Part shown: positions 14,495 through 22,613 of the stretch, one piece after another
Layout of the letters: every line of letters begins with the position of its first letter
Numbering within the stretch: the stretch's first letter is position 1
Assembly (NCBI GenBank): GCA_022711595.1
Contig: JAKLET010000003.1
Span: forward strand, 1 to 64,000
Direction of reading: 5' to 3'
Length of the DNA stretch: 64,000 bases
DNA from: Deltaproteobacteria bacterium
GTDB lineage: Bacteria > Desulfobacterota > Syntrophorhabdia > Syntrophorhabdales > Syntrophorhabdaceae
The notes under the pieces: generated by a model
Told to the model about the DNA's origin: nothing
What the model saw: only the letters and a program-made list of their open reading frames with translations
The model's database searches: none
Translations under genes and position numbers: made by a program

Positions 14495-15380
14495 GTTTTC
14501 TCCATTTGTCGATTATTTCCACAAGGGCTTTCACCTGGGGAAGAATTGTCTTGCCTTTTCTTGTAATGATATAAAAGGACCTTTTTATATCAGGAAGTCC
14601 CTGTATCGTGACCTCTCTCAATGTGCCTGAAGCAAGTTCGGCCTTAACGGCCATTTTTGAGATGTATGCCATTCCCATCCCGCTTTTGACGGCCTCCTTG
14701 ATGGCTTCATTATCGGATAGTTCGGCAATGATATTGAGTTCGTTCTTACGGAAGTTCTTCAACTTCCCGACGGCAAGTTCAAAGGTATTGCGTGTTGCAG
14801 AGCCGCGTTCTCTGGAGATGAGGAGATGGTCCTTCAATTGCGAAAAAGTTATGGTGCCGGGGTAGTCTGGCGGAGCGATGACGATGATGGTATCGTCGAT
14901 GAACTTTTTATATTCCAGCTTGCCTGTTTCATTCTTGCTGCCGACGATGCCGATATCGAGAGCGCCGGCCTCCATCAAGTCAACGATATTTTTTGTGTCG
15001 GAGATGGTGAGTTCGAAGCGAATACCGCTGTAGCGGTCCTTAAAGTCGGAAAGCACGCCAGGGAGGATGTAAATGCCGGGGATAGTGCTCGCGCCTATGG
15101 TCATTTTCCCTTTTTTGAGGCCTTTGAAAGAATCTATGGCCTCAATGGTGTCCCTTTTCAGGCTCATTATGTCGCGCGCGTATTTAATGAAGATCTCGCC
15201 GGCCTTTGTCAACGTTACGGTGCGCTTGGTCCGGTCTATGAGCCTGACGTCAAAGAAACGCTCCAGGTCGACGATCTGTTTGCTTGCCGTGGGTTGCGTG
15301 ATGCAAAGTTCATCAGCGGCTTTTGTAAAGCTCCTGAGCTCGGCGATCTTCAAAAATGTTTCGATATGCCTTAATTCCAT
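14481..15380 (-). CDS. LysR-family transcriptional regulator
   Basis: The protein is 299 residues, typical for LysR regulators. The N-terminal winged helix-turn-helix (1-60) reads AELRSFTKAADELCITQPTA, followed by the coiled linker and a periplasmic-binding-like effector domain (about 90-295). It is the first gene of the minus-strand block and diverges from the 2-oxoacid oxidoreductase operon across 280 bases. It may therefore control that operon, a common LysR layout; this is inference. The ligand cannot be told from the sequence. Confidence 0.9.
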   Translation of the reverse strand: MELRHIETFLKIAELRSFTKAADELCITQPTASKQIVDLERFFDVRLIDRTKRTVTLTKAGEIFIKYARDIMSLKRDTIEAIDSFKGLKKGKMTIGASTIPGIYILPGVLSDFKDRYSGIRFELTISDTKNIVDLMEAGALDIGIVGSKNETGKLEYKKFIDDTIIVIAPPDYPGTITFSQLKDHLLISRERGSATRNTFELAVGKLKNFRKNELNIIAELSDNEAIKEAVKSGMGMAYISKMAVKAELASGTLREVTIQGLPDIKRSFYIITRKGKTILPQVKALVEIIDKWRKHEKA

Positions 15381-15593
15381 GTGTAAAACATTAAGATATA
15401 TGTCCTTGTAAATGCAATAAAAATGTTCCCTTCAAGTTTTGTGTTCCCCCGGCATCATAAAGTTCCCTTGAATGCCGTGATAAGGAGACGATCGCAATGG
15501 CCTGTATGCTTTTAATATATAAAGGAAGCGGTAAGTTTGCAACTCTTTTTATGATTTCTGCGCGTGCCGCTGCCCGGTGGGCATACAAAAAAG

Positions 15594-15622
15594 TTGACAA
15601 GGTGCGCTCTCGTGGGCTAATC
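15594..15622 (+). promoter_or_regulatory. Sigma-70-type promoter of the 2-oxoacid oxidoreductase operon
   Basis: A perfect TTGACA (15594-15599) is followed after 17 bases by CTAATC (15617-15622), or after 18 bases by TAATCT. It lies about 40 bases before the ferredoxin start, in the 280-base gap shared with the divergent lysR gene. The -10 match is weak, which would fit an activated promoter. Nothing else was recognised in that gap. Confidence 0.55.
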
Positions 15623-15660
15623 TTAATGGTTTTGAATTCGGAAAGGCGGTTTGGTCTTAC

Positions 15661-15870
15661 ATGAAAGGCACGATCAGTATCGATCAGGAACGCTGCAAGG
15701 GATGCGAGCTGTGCATAGAATTTTGTCCCAATAAGGTCATTTATCTCTCCGATAAGTTAAACGCTAAGGGATATTTTGTTGCTGCCTTTGATGACGGAAA
15801 GGAGTGCACCGGGTGCGCAACCTGCGCCGTCATTTGTCCAGATGTTGCCATAGAGGTGATGAAAAGTTGA
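15661..15870 (+). CDS. 4Fe-4S ferredoxin subunit of 2-oxoacid:ferredoxin oxidoreductase
   Basis: This 69-residue protein has two CxxCxxCxxxCP clusters, CKGCELCIEFCP (about 12-23) and CTGCATCAVICP (about 46-57). It therefore carries two 4Fe-4S centres that take electrons from the thiamine-diphosphate site to external ferredoxin. It is the delta subunit and first gene of a four-gene complex. Its stop overlaps the TTG start of the alpha gene (TTGA). It acts in the cytoplasm. Confidence 0.92.
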   Translation: MKGTISIDQERCKGCELCIEFCPNKVIYLSDKLNAKGYFVAAFDDGKECTGCATCAVICPDVAIEVMKS

Positions 15871-16934
15871 AAAAGCTCATGAGCGGAAATGCCGCGCTTG
15901 GAGAGGCGGCGGTCCTTTCCGGCTGCACCTGTTACTTCGGGTATCCCATCACTCCGCAGAACGAGTTGACGGAATACATGGCTAAGAGAATGGGTGAACT
16001 GGGCAGGGTGTTCATCCAGTCCGAGAGCGAGATCGCGGCGATCAACATGGTGCTTGGTGCGTCCGTGGCAGGTGCTCGTGCCATGACGTCATCGAGCAGC
16101 CCCGGTATGAGCCTCAAGCAGGAGGGCATATCATACCTTGCCGCTGACGAACTGCCCGCCGTTATTGTCGACATGGTGCGCGGCGGACCCGGCATGGGAA
16201 ACATATCCCCGGCCCAGTCGGACTATCTTCAGGCAACGCGGGGCGGCGGCCACGGCGATTACAAGACAATCGTTCTTGCCCCGGGTTCCGTGCAGGAACT
16301 GACCGATGTGGTGCCCCTTGCCTTCGACCTTGCCGACAAATACCGCAACCCGGTTGTCATATTGGGAGACGGCATGCTCGGTCAGATGATGGAGCCCGTC
16401 AGCTTCGATGATATCAAGCCGCCGAAAGAATATCCGAAAGACTATATCCTGACCGGTGCAAAGGGAAGGCCTGCAAGGATGGTCAGGTCGCTTCTTTTCG
16501 ATACCAAGGAAGAAGAGGAGCACAACTGGAAGCTTGTTAGAAAATACCAGCGGATGGAGAGCAGTGAGGTCCGCTATGAAACATACCTCACCGACGACGC
16601 CGAAATGATAGTGGTTGCATACGGCATCGGCGCACGGATCGTCAGGGGGGCCATCAAGAGGCTTCGGCAGGAAAACCTGAAGGTCGGTATGATACGTCCC
16701 ATCACGGTCTGGCCTTTCCCGGCAGCCGCGATCCAGGAAATGGCAAAAACCGTCCATGATTTCTTCGTCTTTGAGATGTGTGCCGGCCAGATGATCGAAG
16801 ACGTGAGACTTGCATTGGCGGGGAAGGGACACATCCACTTCTACGGAAGGCCTGGAGGAATTATCCCTACACCCATAGAACTCTATCGGATAATCGCCCG
16901 TCATTACTATACGGCCGCCAGAAGGAAGAAGTAA
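15867..16934 (+). CDS. vorB: 2-oxoacid:ferredoxin oxidoreductase alpha subunit (VorB-like)
   Basis: The protein is 355 residues. The N-terminal pyrimidine-binding domain has CTCYFGYPITPQNELTEYMA and the conserved SSSSPGMSLKQEGISYLA segment; a transketolase-C-like domain follows (about 215-345). The family oxidises a 2-oxoacid with CoA to acyl-CoA, CO2 and reduced ferredoxin. This alpha subunit looks most like the branched-chain (2-oxoisovalerate, VOR) type, though 2-oxoglutarate cannot be excluded. TTG 15867 is chosen for AGAGGTG at 15852-15858; ATG 15879 is the alternative. Confidence 0.88.
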   Translation: MKKLMSGNAALGEAAVLSGCTCYFGYPITPQNELTEYMAKRMGELGRVFIQSESEIAAINMVLGASVAGARAMTSSSSPGMSLKQEGISYLAADELPAVIVDMVRGGPGMGNISPAQSDYLQATRGGGHGDYKTIVLAPGSVQELTDVVPLAFDLADKYRNPVVILGDGMLGQMMEPVSFDDIKPPKEYPKDYILTGAKGRPARMVRSLLFDTKEEEEHNWKLVRKYQRMESSEVRYETYLTDDAEMIVVAYGIGARIVRGAIKRLRQENLKVGMIRPITVWPFPAAAIQEMAKTVHDFFVFEMCAGQMIEDVRLALAGKGHIHFYGRPGGIIPTPIELYRIIARHYYTAARRKK

Positions 16935-17671
16935 TGAAAAAGGCATATGTAAAACCTAAGACCTTAAAAGAGGCCCATTTCCACTATTGCCCGGGTTGCG
17001 GCCACGGAATCATCAACCGTCTCCTGATGGAAGTCATCGATGAGATGGGATTGCGGGAAAAGGCCATCTGCGTAGCGCCGGCGGGTTGCGGCATGCTCCT
17101 GTACAACTATTTCGACATTGACACGCTGGAATCCGCGCACGGCCGCGGAGCGGCGGTAGCCACCGGTATAAAAAGGGTGAGGCCAGATAATCTTGTCTTC
17201 TCCTACCAGGGGGACGGCGATCTCGCCGCCATCGGCACGGCGGAAGGTTTCCACGCGGCTAACCGCGGCGAGCCGATCTCGATCATTTTTGTCAACAATG
17301 GTGTTTATGGAATGACGGGCGGGCAAATGGCGCCAACGACCCTGAAGCAGCAGGTTACGACAACGACGCCCCTGGGAAGGAATCCAATTCTGGCCGGCCA
17401 TCCGGTGCGGATATGCGAGGTATTTTCCATGCTCGACGGGACATCGTACCTTGAACGGGTGGCGGTCAACAAGCCGGCTGCTGTAATAAAGACAAAGAAG
17501 GCCATTAAAAAGGCCTTCCAGTGCCAGCTCGACGGAAAAGGATTTTCACTGGTTGAGATCCTGTCGCCCTGTCCCACGAACTGGAAGATGGGGACAATAG
17601 AGGCCTGCCGGTGGATCGACGAGGTTATGGCGAAGCAATTTCCCATTGGAGTGGTAAAAGAGATCTCATGA
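16934..17671 (+). CDS. 2-oxoacid:ferredoxin oxidoreductase beta subunit (thiamine-diphosphate binding)
   Basis: The 245-residue protein begins with YCPGCGHGIINRL, a cysteine motif for the proximal iron-sulfur cluster. The thiamine-diphosphate/Mg2+ motif runs from GDGD (about 97-100) to NNGVYGMTGGQ (about 123-133). ATG 16934 shares one base with the alpha stop codon. An upstream in-frame start lies inside the alpha gene and was rejected. Reaction and pathway are as for the alpha subunit. Confidence 0.93.
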   Translation: MKKAYVKPKTLKEAHFHYCPGCGHGIINRLLMEVIDEMGLREKAICVAPAGCGMLLYNYFDIDTLESAHGRGAAVATGIKRVRPDNLVFSYQGDGDLAAIGTAEGFHAANRGEPISIIFVNNGVYGMTGGQMAPTTLKQQVTTTTPLGRNPILAGHPVRICEVFSMLDGTSYLERVAVNKPAAVIKTKKAIKKAFQCQLDGKGFSLVEILSPCPTNWKMGTIEACRWIDEVMAKQFPIGVVKEIS

Positions 17672-18207
17672 CGACAAAGACGATATTTTCAGGTTTCGGC
17701 GGACAGGGTGTTCTCTCCATGGGATTTACCCTCGCGAACGCGGCGATGCTCGAAGGCAAGTACGTCACCTATCTTCCGTCCTACGGAGTGGAAGTTCGCG
17801 GTGGTACGGCGAATTGCACCGTCGTTGTTTCAGACGAAGAGATAGCATCACCGGTGGCCTCGGAGCCCGAGTTTGTCGTTGCCATGAACCAGCCTTCATT
17901 TGCGCGGTTCCAGAGTATTCTCCAATCTGGCGGATTGCTCTGCGTGAACGCATCGCTCGTCAACACCGCTTCCGCCAGAAGCGATATAGAGGTTCTGGCG
18001 ATTCCCACAAGCGAGCTTGCGGAAAAACTGGGAACCATAAAGGTCGCCAATATGATCATGCTTGGTGCGCTCATCAAGGCGAGCAGCATCATATCTTTCG
18101 ATGCCATGATAAAGAACCTGGCCGAGCTTCTCGGAGAGGGAAGATCGAAACTCATCAAGCTGAACCGGGAAGCACTTGAAACAGGTTTCAATTACGTCAA
18201 GGAGTAA
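17668..18207 (+). CDS. 2-oxoacid:ferredoxin oxidoreductase gamma subunit
   Basis: This 179-residue protein starts TKTIFSGFGGQGVLSMGFTLANAA, the glycine-rich signature of the gamma domain, and continues with SYGVEVRGGTANCTVVVSD. It completes the gamma-type hetero-octameric enzyme. ATG 17668 overlaps the beta stop by 4 bases (ATGA). The set delta, alpha, beta, gamma is therefore one operon with coupled translation. Confidence 0.93.
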   Translation: MTTKTIFSGFGGQGVLSMGFTLANAAMLEGKYVTYLPSYGVEVRGGTANCTVVVSDEEIASPVASEPEFVVAMNQPSFARFQSILQSGGLLCVNASLVNTASARSDIEVLAIPTSELAEKLGTIKVANMIMLGALIKASSIISFDAMIKNLAELLGEGRSKLIKLNREALETGFNYVKE

Positions 18208-18214
18208 AAAAATA

Positions 18215-18643
18215 ATGGTCATCACACAGATATCGATCAGTCTCGAGAATGTACCTGGCGCGCTCTCCCATGTGAGCGAGATACTCGGCCGCGAAGGGGT
18301 CAACATCCGTGCCATTTCAGTTGCCGACACCTCGGACATCAGCACCGTTCGTTTTGTCGTTGATGACCCCGAAAAAGCCAAGAACATCCTTAAGGGCAAC
18401 GGGTTCAACCCTCGCGAGACAGGCGTCCTTGCCGTGGAAACCCCTGACCATCCAGGCGGGCTGAACGCTGTTCTAAAGCCGCTGCGTGCGGCCGGTATCA
18501 ATGTCCACTACCTCTATCCTCACCTGGGCAGGGTATCGGGCAATGCCATTGTGATCCTCGGTGTTGACCGGACCGAAGACGCCCAGAAGGTGCTGGCGCA
18601 GAATTGGGTAAAGACATTGGGTAAGGAAGTCTATTCAATTTAA
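18215..18643 (+). CDS. Tandem ACT-domain protein
   Basis: The protein has 142 residues with two ACT domains. The first begins ITQISISLENVPGALSHVSEILG and the second ETPDHPGGLNAVLKPLRAAG. There is no catalytic domain. ACT domains bind amino acids, so the protein may sense the amino acid from which the oxidoreductase substrate derives, or regulate an enzyme by direct contact. It starts at ATG 18215, only 7 bases after the gamma gene and behind AAGGAG, so it belongs to the operon. Confidence 0.88.
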   Translation: MVITQISISLENVPGALSHVSEILGREGVNIRAISVADTSDISTVRFVVDDPEKAKNILKGNGFNPRETGVLAVETPDHPGGLNAVLKPLRAAGINVHYLYPHLGRVSGNAIVILGVDRTEDAQKVLAQNWVKTLGKEVYSI

Positions 18644-18644
18644 G

Positions 18645-18830
18645 GGGCTCACGTCGCCCCCTCCACCGGCATAGCCGGATGTAGCCTCCCCCTCTCGCCC
18701 GCCGTGCGTGCTATTTATATCCCCTTAGGGGCTCACGCTTGTTCTGTCATGGGCTCACGTCGCCCCCTCCACCGGCATAGCCGGATGTAGCCTCCCCCTC
18801 TCGCCCGCCGTGCGTGCTATTTATATCCCC
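18645..18830 (+). repeat. Two exact 80-bp direct repeats
   Basis: Bases 18645-18724 and 18751-18830 are the same 80-base sequence, starting GGGCTCACGTCGCCCC and ending TTTATATCCCC. The 26-base spacer contains another copy of the first ten bases (GGGGCTCACG, 18728-18737), so a third, truncated unit is present. Each unit contains a small hairpin (CCGGC-ATA-GCCGG). No protein frame runs through it. The 304-base gap between the ACT gene and the next gene is mostly this repeat. Confidence 0.9.
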
Positions 18831-18947
18831 ATTACATCAAGACGGGACCCCTTGCTCTTTTGGCGTTTCACCTCTCCAATATTCGGGTGGTTTGCTTCTT
18901 TGCTACGCTATGTTATACTATGTCATTCTTGTTGCAAGAAGGTGACA

Positions 18948-19265
18948 ATGAGAACATCCATTATTTGTATCGGCATCATATTCATTTTCGCGTGTGTGGC
19001 GATGACGGCAGGGGCACAACAGGCCGTCTCTGACATCAAAGGAGAGACGCAGGCGCTCCAGCAGCAGATGCTGGGCAACCAGGAGATAATGAACCTGATC
19101 CTGTCCCTGCAGAACGATCCTGATATCCAGCAGGTTCTCCAGGATCCGGAGATCATGAGAGCCGTAAACAGCGGGGACCTCAACGCGCTTATGGCCAATC
19201 CTAAATTTATGCGAGTCATGGACAAACAGGCAGTGCGTGACATCGGGACAAAGCTGCAAAAATAG
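18948..19265 (+). CDS. Secreted STI1-like helical protein, function unknown
   Basis: This 105-residue protein has an N-terminal signal peptide (about 1-25, ending AGAQQA). The mature part is helical and Asn/Asp/Met-rich, with QNDPDIQQVLQDPEIMRAVN and GDLNALMANPKFMRVMDKQ. The pattern of DP and NP turns resembles the STI1/Hop repeat of co-chaperones, here in a periplasmic protein. ATG 18948 follows GAAGGTGAC. No partner can be named from context; the duplicated 80-bp repeat lies just upstream. Confidence 0.75.
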   Translation: MRTSIICIGIIFIFACVAMTAGAQQAVSDIKGETQALQQQMLGNQEIMNLILSLQNDPDIQQVLQDPEIMRAVNSGDLNALMANPKFMRVMDKQAVRDIGTKLQK

Positions 19266-19332
19266 CAGACAGATACTGAATAATAGCACAGGCGAAAGAG
19301 AACATCTTTCTGTTTATATTGTTTTCAAAGAA

Positions 19333-19361
19333 TTGATTTTTTTTAGCCTCCATTCTACAAT
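19333..19361 (+). promoter_or_regulatory. Sigma-70-type promoter
   Basis: TTGATT (19333-19338) and TACAAT (19356-19361) are separated by 17 bases in an AT-rich stretch about 70 bases before the lipoprotein gene at 19430. Four of six and five of six positions match the consensus hexamers. It probably drives the 19430/19685 gene pair. Confidence 0.45.
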
Positions 19362-19429
19362 AATTATATACAAGCCAGATCGGATCGAAAAAAAGCCCGT
19401 GCTAAACCGGGCAATGAAGCGAGGTTTCT

Positions 19430-19666
19430 ATGAAATTCTTTATGGGCGTGGTTATTGGCATGTTTTTGTTATGCGGTTTTCTGGGATGCGAGCGTACCGA
19501 GCGGGCCGTCGATCTCTACAAAAAAACACAAAGCGGGGATAGACAGAAAGAAGAAGGAAAACAGATCGAACCCCAGCGACGGGCAGTGGAGAACAAGATA
19601 AGGGACGCATATAACGCAAAGGACAAAGAATACAGAGAAAAGGAAGAGGCATCTCAGATAAAATAA
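19430..19666 (+). CDS. Small lipoprotein, function unknown
   Basis: The 78-residue protein has a short hydrophobic signal with the lipobox FLGC (Cys20). The mature part is highly charged, with many Lys, Glu, Gln and Arg, and is probably helical. No known domain was recognised. It starts at ATG 19430 behind AGCGAGG and lies 18 bases before a secreted-protein gene on the same strand. The two may work together in the periplasm. Confidence 0.7.
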   Translation: MKFFMGVVIGMFLLCGFLGCERTERAVDLYKKTQSGDRQKEEGKQIEPQRRAVENKIRDAYNAKDKEYREKEEASQIK

Positions 19667-19684
19667 ATTAACAATGGGGGGACT

Positions 19685-20557
19685 ATGACAACAACAACGA
19701 TCCTGAGTTTTCTGCTGCTTTCATTTTTGTGTTTTCAAACGGCTTATGCCATTGATCCGGGCAGGGTGCAGGGCACTCTCAAGATCAATAATGAAACGAT
19801 CGAGCTGAAAGAGGCCTATGCGCATTTCCACGATAACGCGGAAGGGCTGCTGGACCGCCCGAAAGAGATCCGCATCGTTCTTGCGGACCGCAGAATTCCC
19901 CAGGAATCCTTGAGGGGGATAGCCTTTTTGCCGGTAACGACACTGGCCAAAGAAGGGAATGTCCGCGGATTGCTCCTGCAGTTCGATCCGGGGGACCAGG
20001 GCAAAATGGTCGTCACCATCCTTCGCGCGCCATCTCGACAGGGAACATCGCTGACGACGATTTCCCGCGTTGATACGGGTCAGAAACTTTTTAAAAATCT
20101 TGCCATATCAAAGACGCGCGTCGGAGGGGAAACTGAGTATGCGGAGAAAGGTTCTCCGGACAGCGAAAGCTTTCCGGGCATTTCATATTCGGTAAAATTC
20201 AGCGCGCCGCTCTTCAATGAATTGCCGGTCACGGCCGATCTCAAAGGCAAGGCTGCACAAGACAGTCCCCAGGCAAAGGTGCTTCGCGAAAAGATAAACG
20301 CGCTAAAAAAAGGCGATTTTGACGCTGTGAAGCGTTTATCCACGCAGCGGGCGAACCGCAGGATCGACCTTCTCCTGACACAGATGGGAGCCGATCAGGC
20401 AAAGATATTCGCGCAGGAGGCCGCCAAAGAAGAAGAGCAGTCTCTGAAGAGCATAAAGCGCATAGTAGTGCGCGGATCAACCGCGGTCATGATCTTCTCG
20501 AAAAACGCATGGAGCAGTTTTGCGCAGGAAGACGGTCAGTGGAAATCGGATAATTAA
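19685..20557 (+). CDS. Secreted protein, function unknown (290 aa)
   Basis: The signal peptide (about 1-22, ending AYA) gives a periplasmic or outer-membrane-associated protein. Residues about 28-185 look beta-rich, starting RVQGTLKINNETIELKEAYA; residues about 195-285 are mostly charged helices. It is not a family I can name. GGGGG precedes ATG 19685. It is probably co-transcribed with the lipoprotein gene 18 bases upstream. Confidence 0.7.
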   Translation: MTTTTILSFLLLSFLCFQTAYAIDPGRVQGTLKINNETIELKEAYAHFHDNAEGLLDRPKEIRIVLADRRIPQESLRGIAFLPVTTLAKEGNVRGLLLQFDPGDQGKMVVTILRAPSRQGTSLTTISRVDTGQKLFKNLAISKTRVGGETEYAEKGSPDSESFPGISYSVKFSAPLFNELPVTADLKGKAAQDSPQAKVLREKINALKKGDFDAVKRLSTQRANRRIDLLLTQMGADQAKIFAQEAAKEEEQSLKSIKRIVVRGSTAVMIFSKNAWSSFAQEDGQWKSDN

Positions 20558-20669
20558 GAAGACGGGTTATGGGTGATGGGTCATGGAAAAGAGGCCAGTT
20601 CATCGAAACGGAGAGTTTGAAGGTCAGGCGGTATGACATCATCATGGTGCGGGATGCTGACCGCTGATT

Positions 20670-22478
20670 TTACGGGCGGAAGGTTTTCCTGAGCTTTTCG
20701 GCACATTCCGGGCAGTAACCATGGGTGAATTTCGCATCCGAATGGTCCCGTACATATGTTTCTATCTGCTGCCAGTATCCCTTGTCGTTGCGTATCTTTT
20801 TGCATGCAGCGCATATGGGTATAAGACCGCTCAAGGTTTTCACCTGGGCAAGCGCCTCCCGTAGTTCCCCGATAAGTTTTTCCTTCTCCTTTTCGGCCAT
20901 CTTCAGGCCCGTGATGTCGCTCATTGTGGTAAGCACATAGGCGTTGTCCTGGACGAACAGGGGCTCGACAGAGATCAATTCGTAACGGATGTCCCCGTTC
21001 TTTGAGCGCATTTTTATTTCGCGGTCCCGTATCCGCCCTTTCTCTGCAATCTCATCCCCCAGGGCGCGGCGCAATAGCGGATCTGCGATGATGTTCAGGT
21101 CTGTGGACGTCCTGCCTATGACCTCATCCCGTGAAAAGCCTAGTGTTGTGAGAAAGGCGCTGTTGACATCGATAAAAAGGCCTTCATTAAAGGTGGAAAG
21201 GGCCATAAGTGTAGAACTGGCATGGAAAGTCTTGGAGAACTTTTCCTCGGACAATTTGATCTCCGAGATGTCTTTGCTCACACCGAAGAAGACATCCATA
21301 TCGTTCCATGCCCCCCGGACGACCTTTGTTTCCACGGGGACAAGCTTTCCGCTTACGCTGCATAGCGGGATATCACAGTGTTCCGTCCTTCCTTCCAGCA
21401 TGTCCTTTATTGTTTGTACTGCATCTGCATGCCTGTCGGCGGGATGGACCACGAGGACGTTCTTGCCGATCAATTCCTTTCTTTCATAACCAAGGCGGTT
21501 GACCACCGTATCGTTGACCATAAGAATATTGCCTTTCGTGTCGAGGACAAATAGAAAATCATCGATTGTATTGAAAAACGCGGCCAGGTTCTTTTCGCTC
21601 CGGCGAAGCGCAGCTTCGGTCTTCTTCTGTTCCGCGATGTCGTTGAGCATGAGCGCGACGCCGCTGAATTTCCCGCTCACATCAAGCATTCTTTTCAGTT
21701 TTACCTGGAACAGACTGACCCCTTTTTTTGTTCTCAACTCCATTTCGAAAGTCTGTTCCATGTCATTGCCAGCGAAAAATCTATCCACTTTTTCTATTTT
21801 CCAGGGAAGGGGGCCATATTTATTTTGGTTCCCATAATAGGTTGAACCGGGGATATCAACGCCATATAGGAGCTCGGCGGCGCTGTGGTTCAGGCTGTCG
21901 ATCATGCTTTCTGTGTCAAGAAGGATGACGGGGGTCGGTGTGCTTTCAAAAATTGTCAGGTATTTGTTTTTCTCGTTCGTCATGGTTCTGTTCAATGTAC
22001 GCAAGTCTTCCAGCTCTCTGTCGGAACCGAAAGAGGCCCATTCAACGGAAAAACCGATCTCCATGCGGTCGAAGGCTCTTTCAATGAACAGGCGGCAGCG
22101 GTCCTCATCGTTTTTTTGAAAGCCTGCCCTCGAAATGAGGTCGATGTAGCTTTGCCTGTAATATTTCATCAGGCCCAGGAACATTCCCAGGGTGATCCCG
22201 CGGGATCTGTGCTTCTTTGCTTCAAGAATGCCGAAGGATGCGACGGGGTCTTGGGTGTAATCGTCGTCGGGGCCCAGCTCGGGAGGCTCGTCATGGGCCC
22301 TGAGCGCCTGGGTCAATACTTCTGAAAGACCTGTTATGGAAAGCCTCCACGCTTCTTCAAGGGTTGATGTATATTTTGTGAAGTCTCGTATCTTCGCGTA
22401 GTGGAGGATACGCCCCATCAACCATTCCTCGTTTTTGCCTATAAGATCGATCAGGGGAGAAAAGTTATTACGACCCAA
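20670..22478 (-). CDS. Multi-PAS sensory protein with cysteine-rich C-terminal module and no recognised output domain
   Basis: The protein is 602 residues. An N-terminal helical domain (about 1-185) is followed by three PAS domains (about 190-315, 320-435 and 440-555). A short coiled coil leads into CAACKKIRNDKGYWQQIE and CPEC near the C-terminus, four cysteines that could bind metal. No histidine kinase, GGDEF, EAL or receiver domain is visible. The start is TTG at 22478, set by AAGGAGG 7-8 bases upstream. It probably relays a redox or ligand signal to a partner protein. Confidence 0.8.
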   Translation of the reverse strand: MGRNNFSPLIDLIGKNEEWLMGRILHYAKIRDFTKYTSTLEEAWRLSITGLSEVLTQALRAHDEPPELGPDDDYTQDPVASFGILEAKKHRSRGITLGMFLGLMKYYRQSYIDLISRAGFQKNDEDRCRLFIERAFDRMEIGFSVEWASFGSDRELEDLRTLNRTMTNEKNKYLTIFESTPTPVILLDTESMIDSLNHSAAELLYGVDIPGSTYYGNQNKYGPLPWKIEKVDRFFAGNDMEQTFEMELRTKKGVSLFQVKLKRMLDVSGKFSGVALMLNDIAEQKKTEAALRRSEKNLAAFFNTIDDFLFVLDTKGNILMVNDTVVNRLGYERKELIGKNVLVVHPADRHADAVQTIKDMLEGRTEHCDIPLCSVSGKLVPVETKVVRGAWNDMDVFFGVSKDISEIKLSEEKFSKTFHASSTLMALSTFNEGLFIDVNSAFLTTLGFSRDEVIGRTSTDLNIIADPLLRRALGDEIAEKGRIRDREIKMRSKNGDIRYELISVEPLFVQDNAYVLTTMSDITGLKMAEKEKEKLIGELREALAQVKTLSGLIPICAACKKIRNDKGYWQQIETYVRDHSDAKFTHGYCPECAEKLRKTFRP

Positions 22479-22613
22479 ACCCGAACCTCCTTATGCTGTG
22501 TCATCGTGGTGTAACCGGGCCGATCAAGTCTTTAGAAATCATATCATCGATCGGTTTTTTTGCAAGGAAGACTTTTGAGGGGCGACGAACCTTATGTGTG
22601 TTGCAAAAAAACT

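Noticed and set aside
18645-18830. CRISPR array
   Set aside because: Only two 80-base units and one stub, with a single spacer of 26 bases and no cas genes. Unit length is far outside the CRISPR range.
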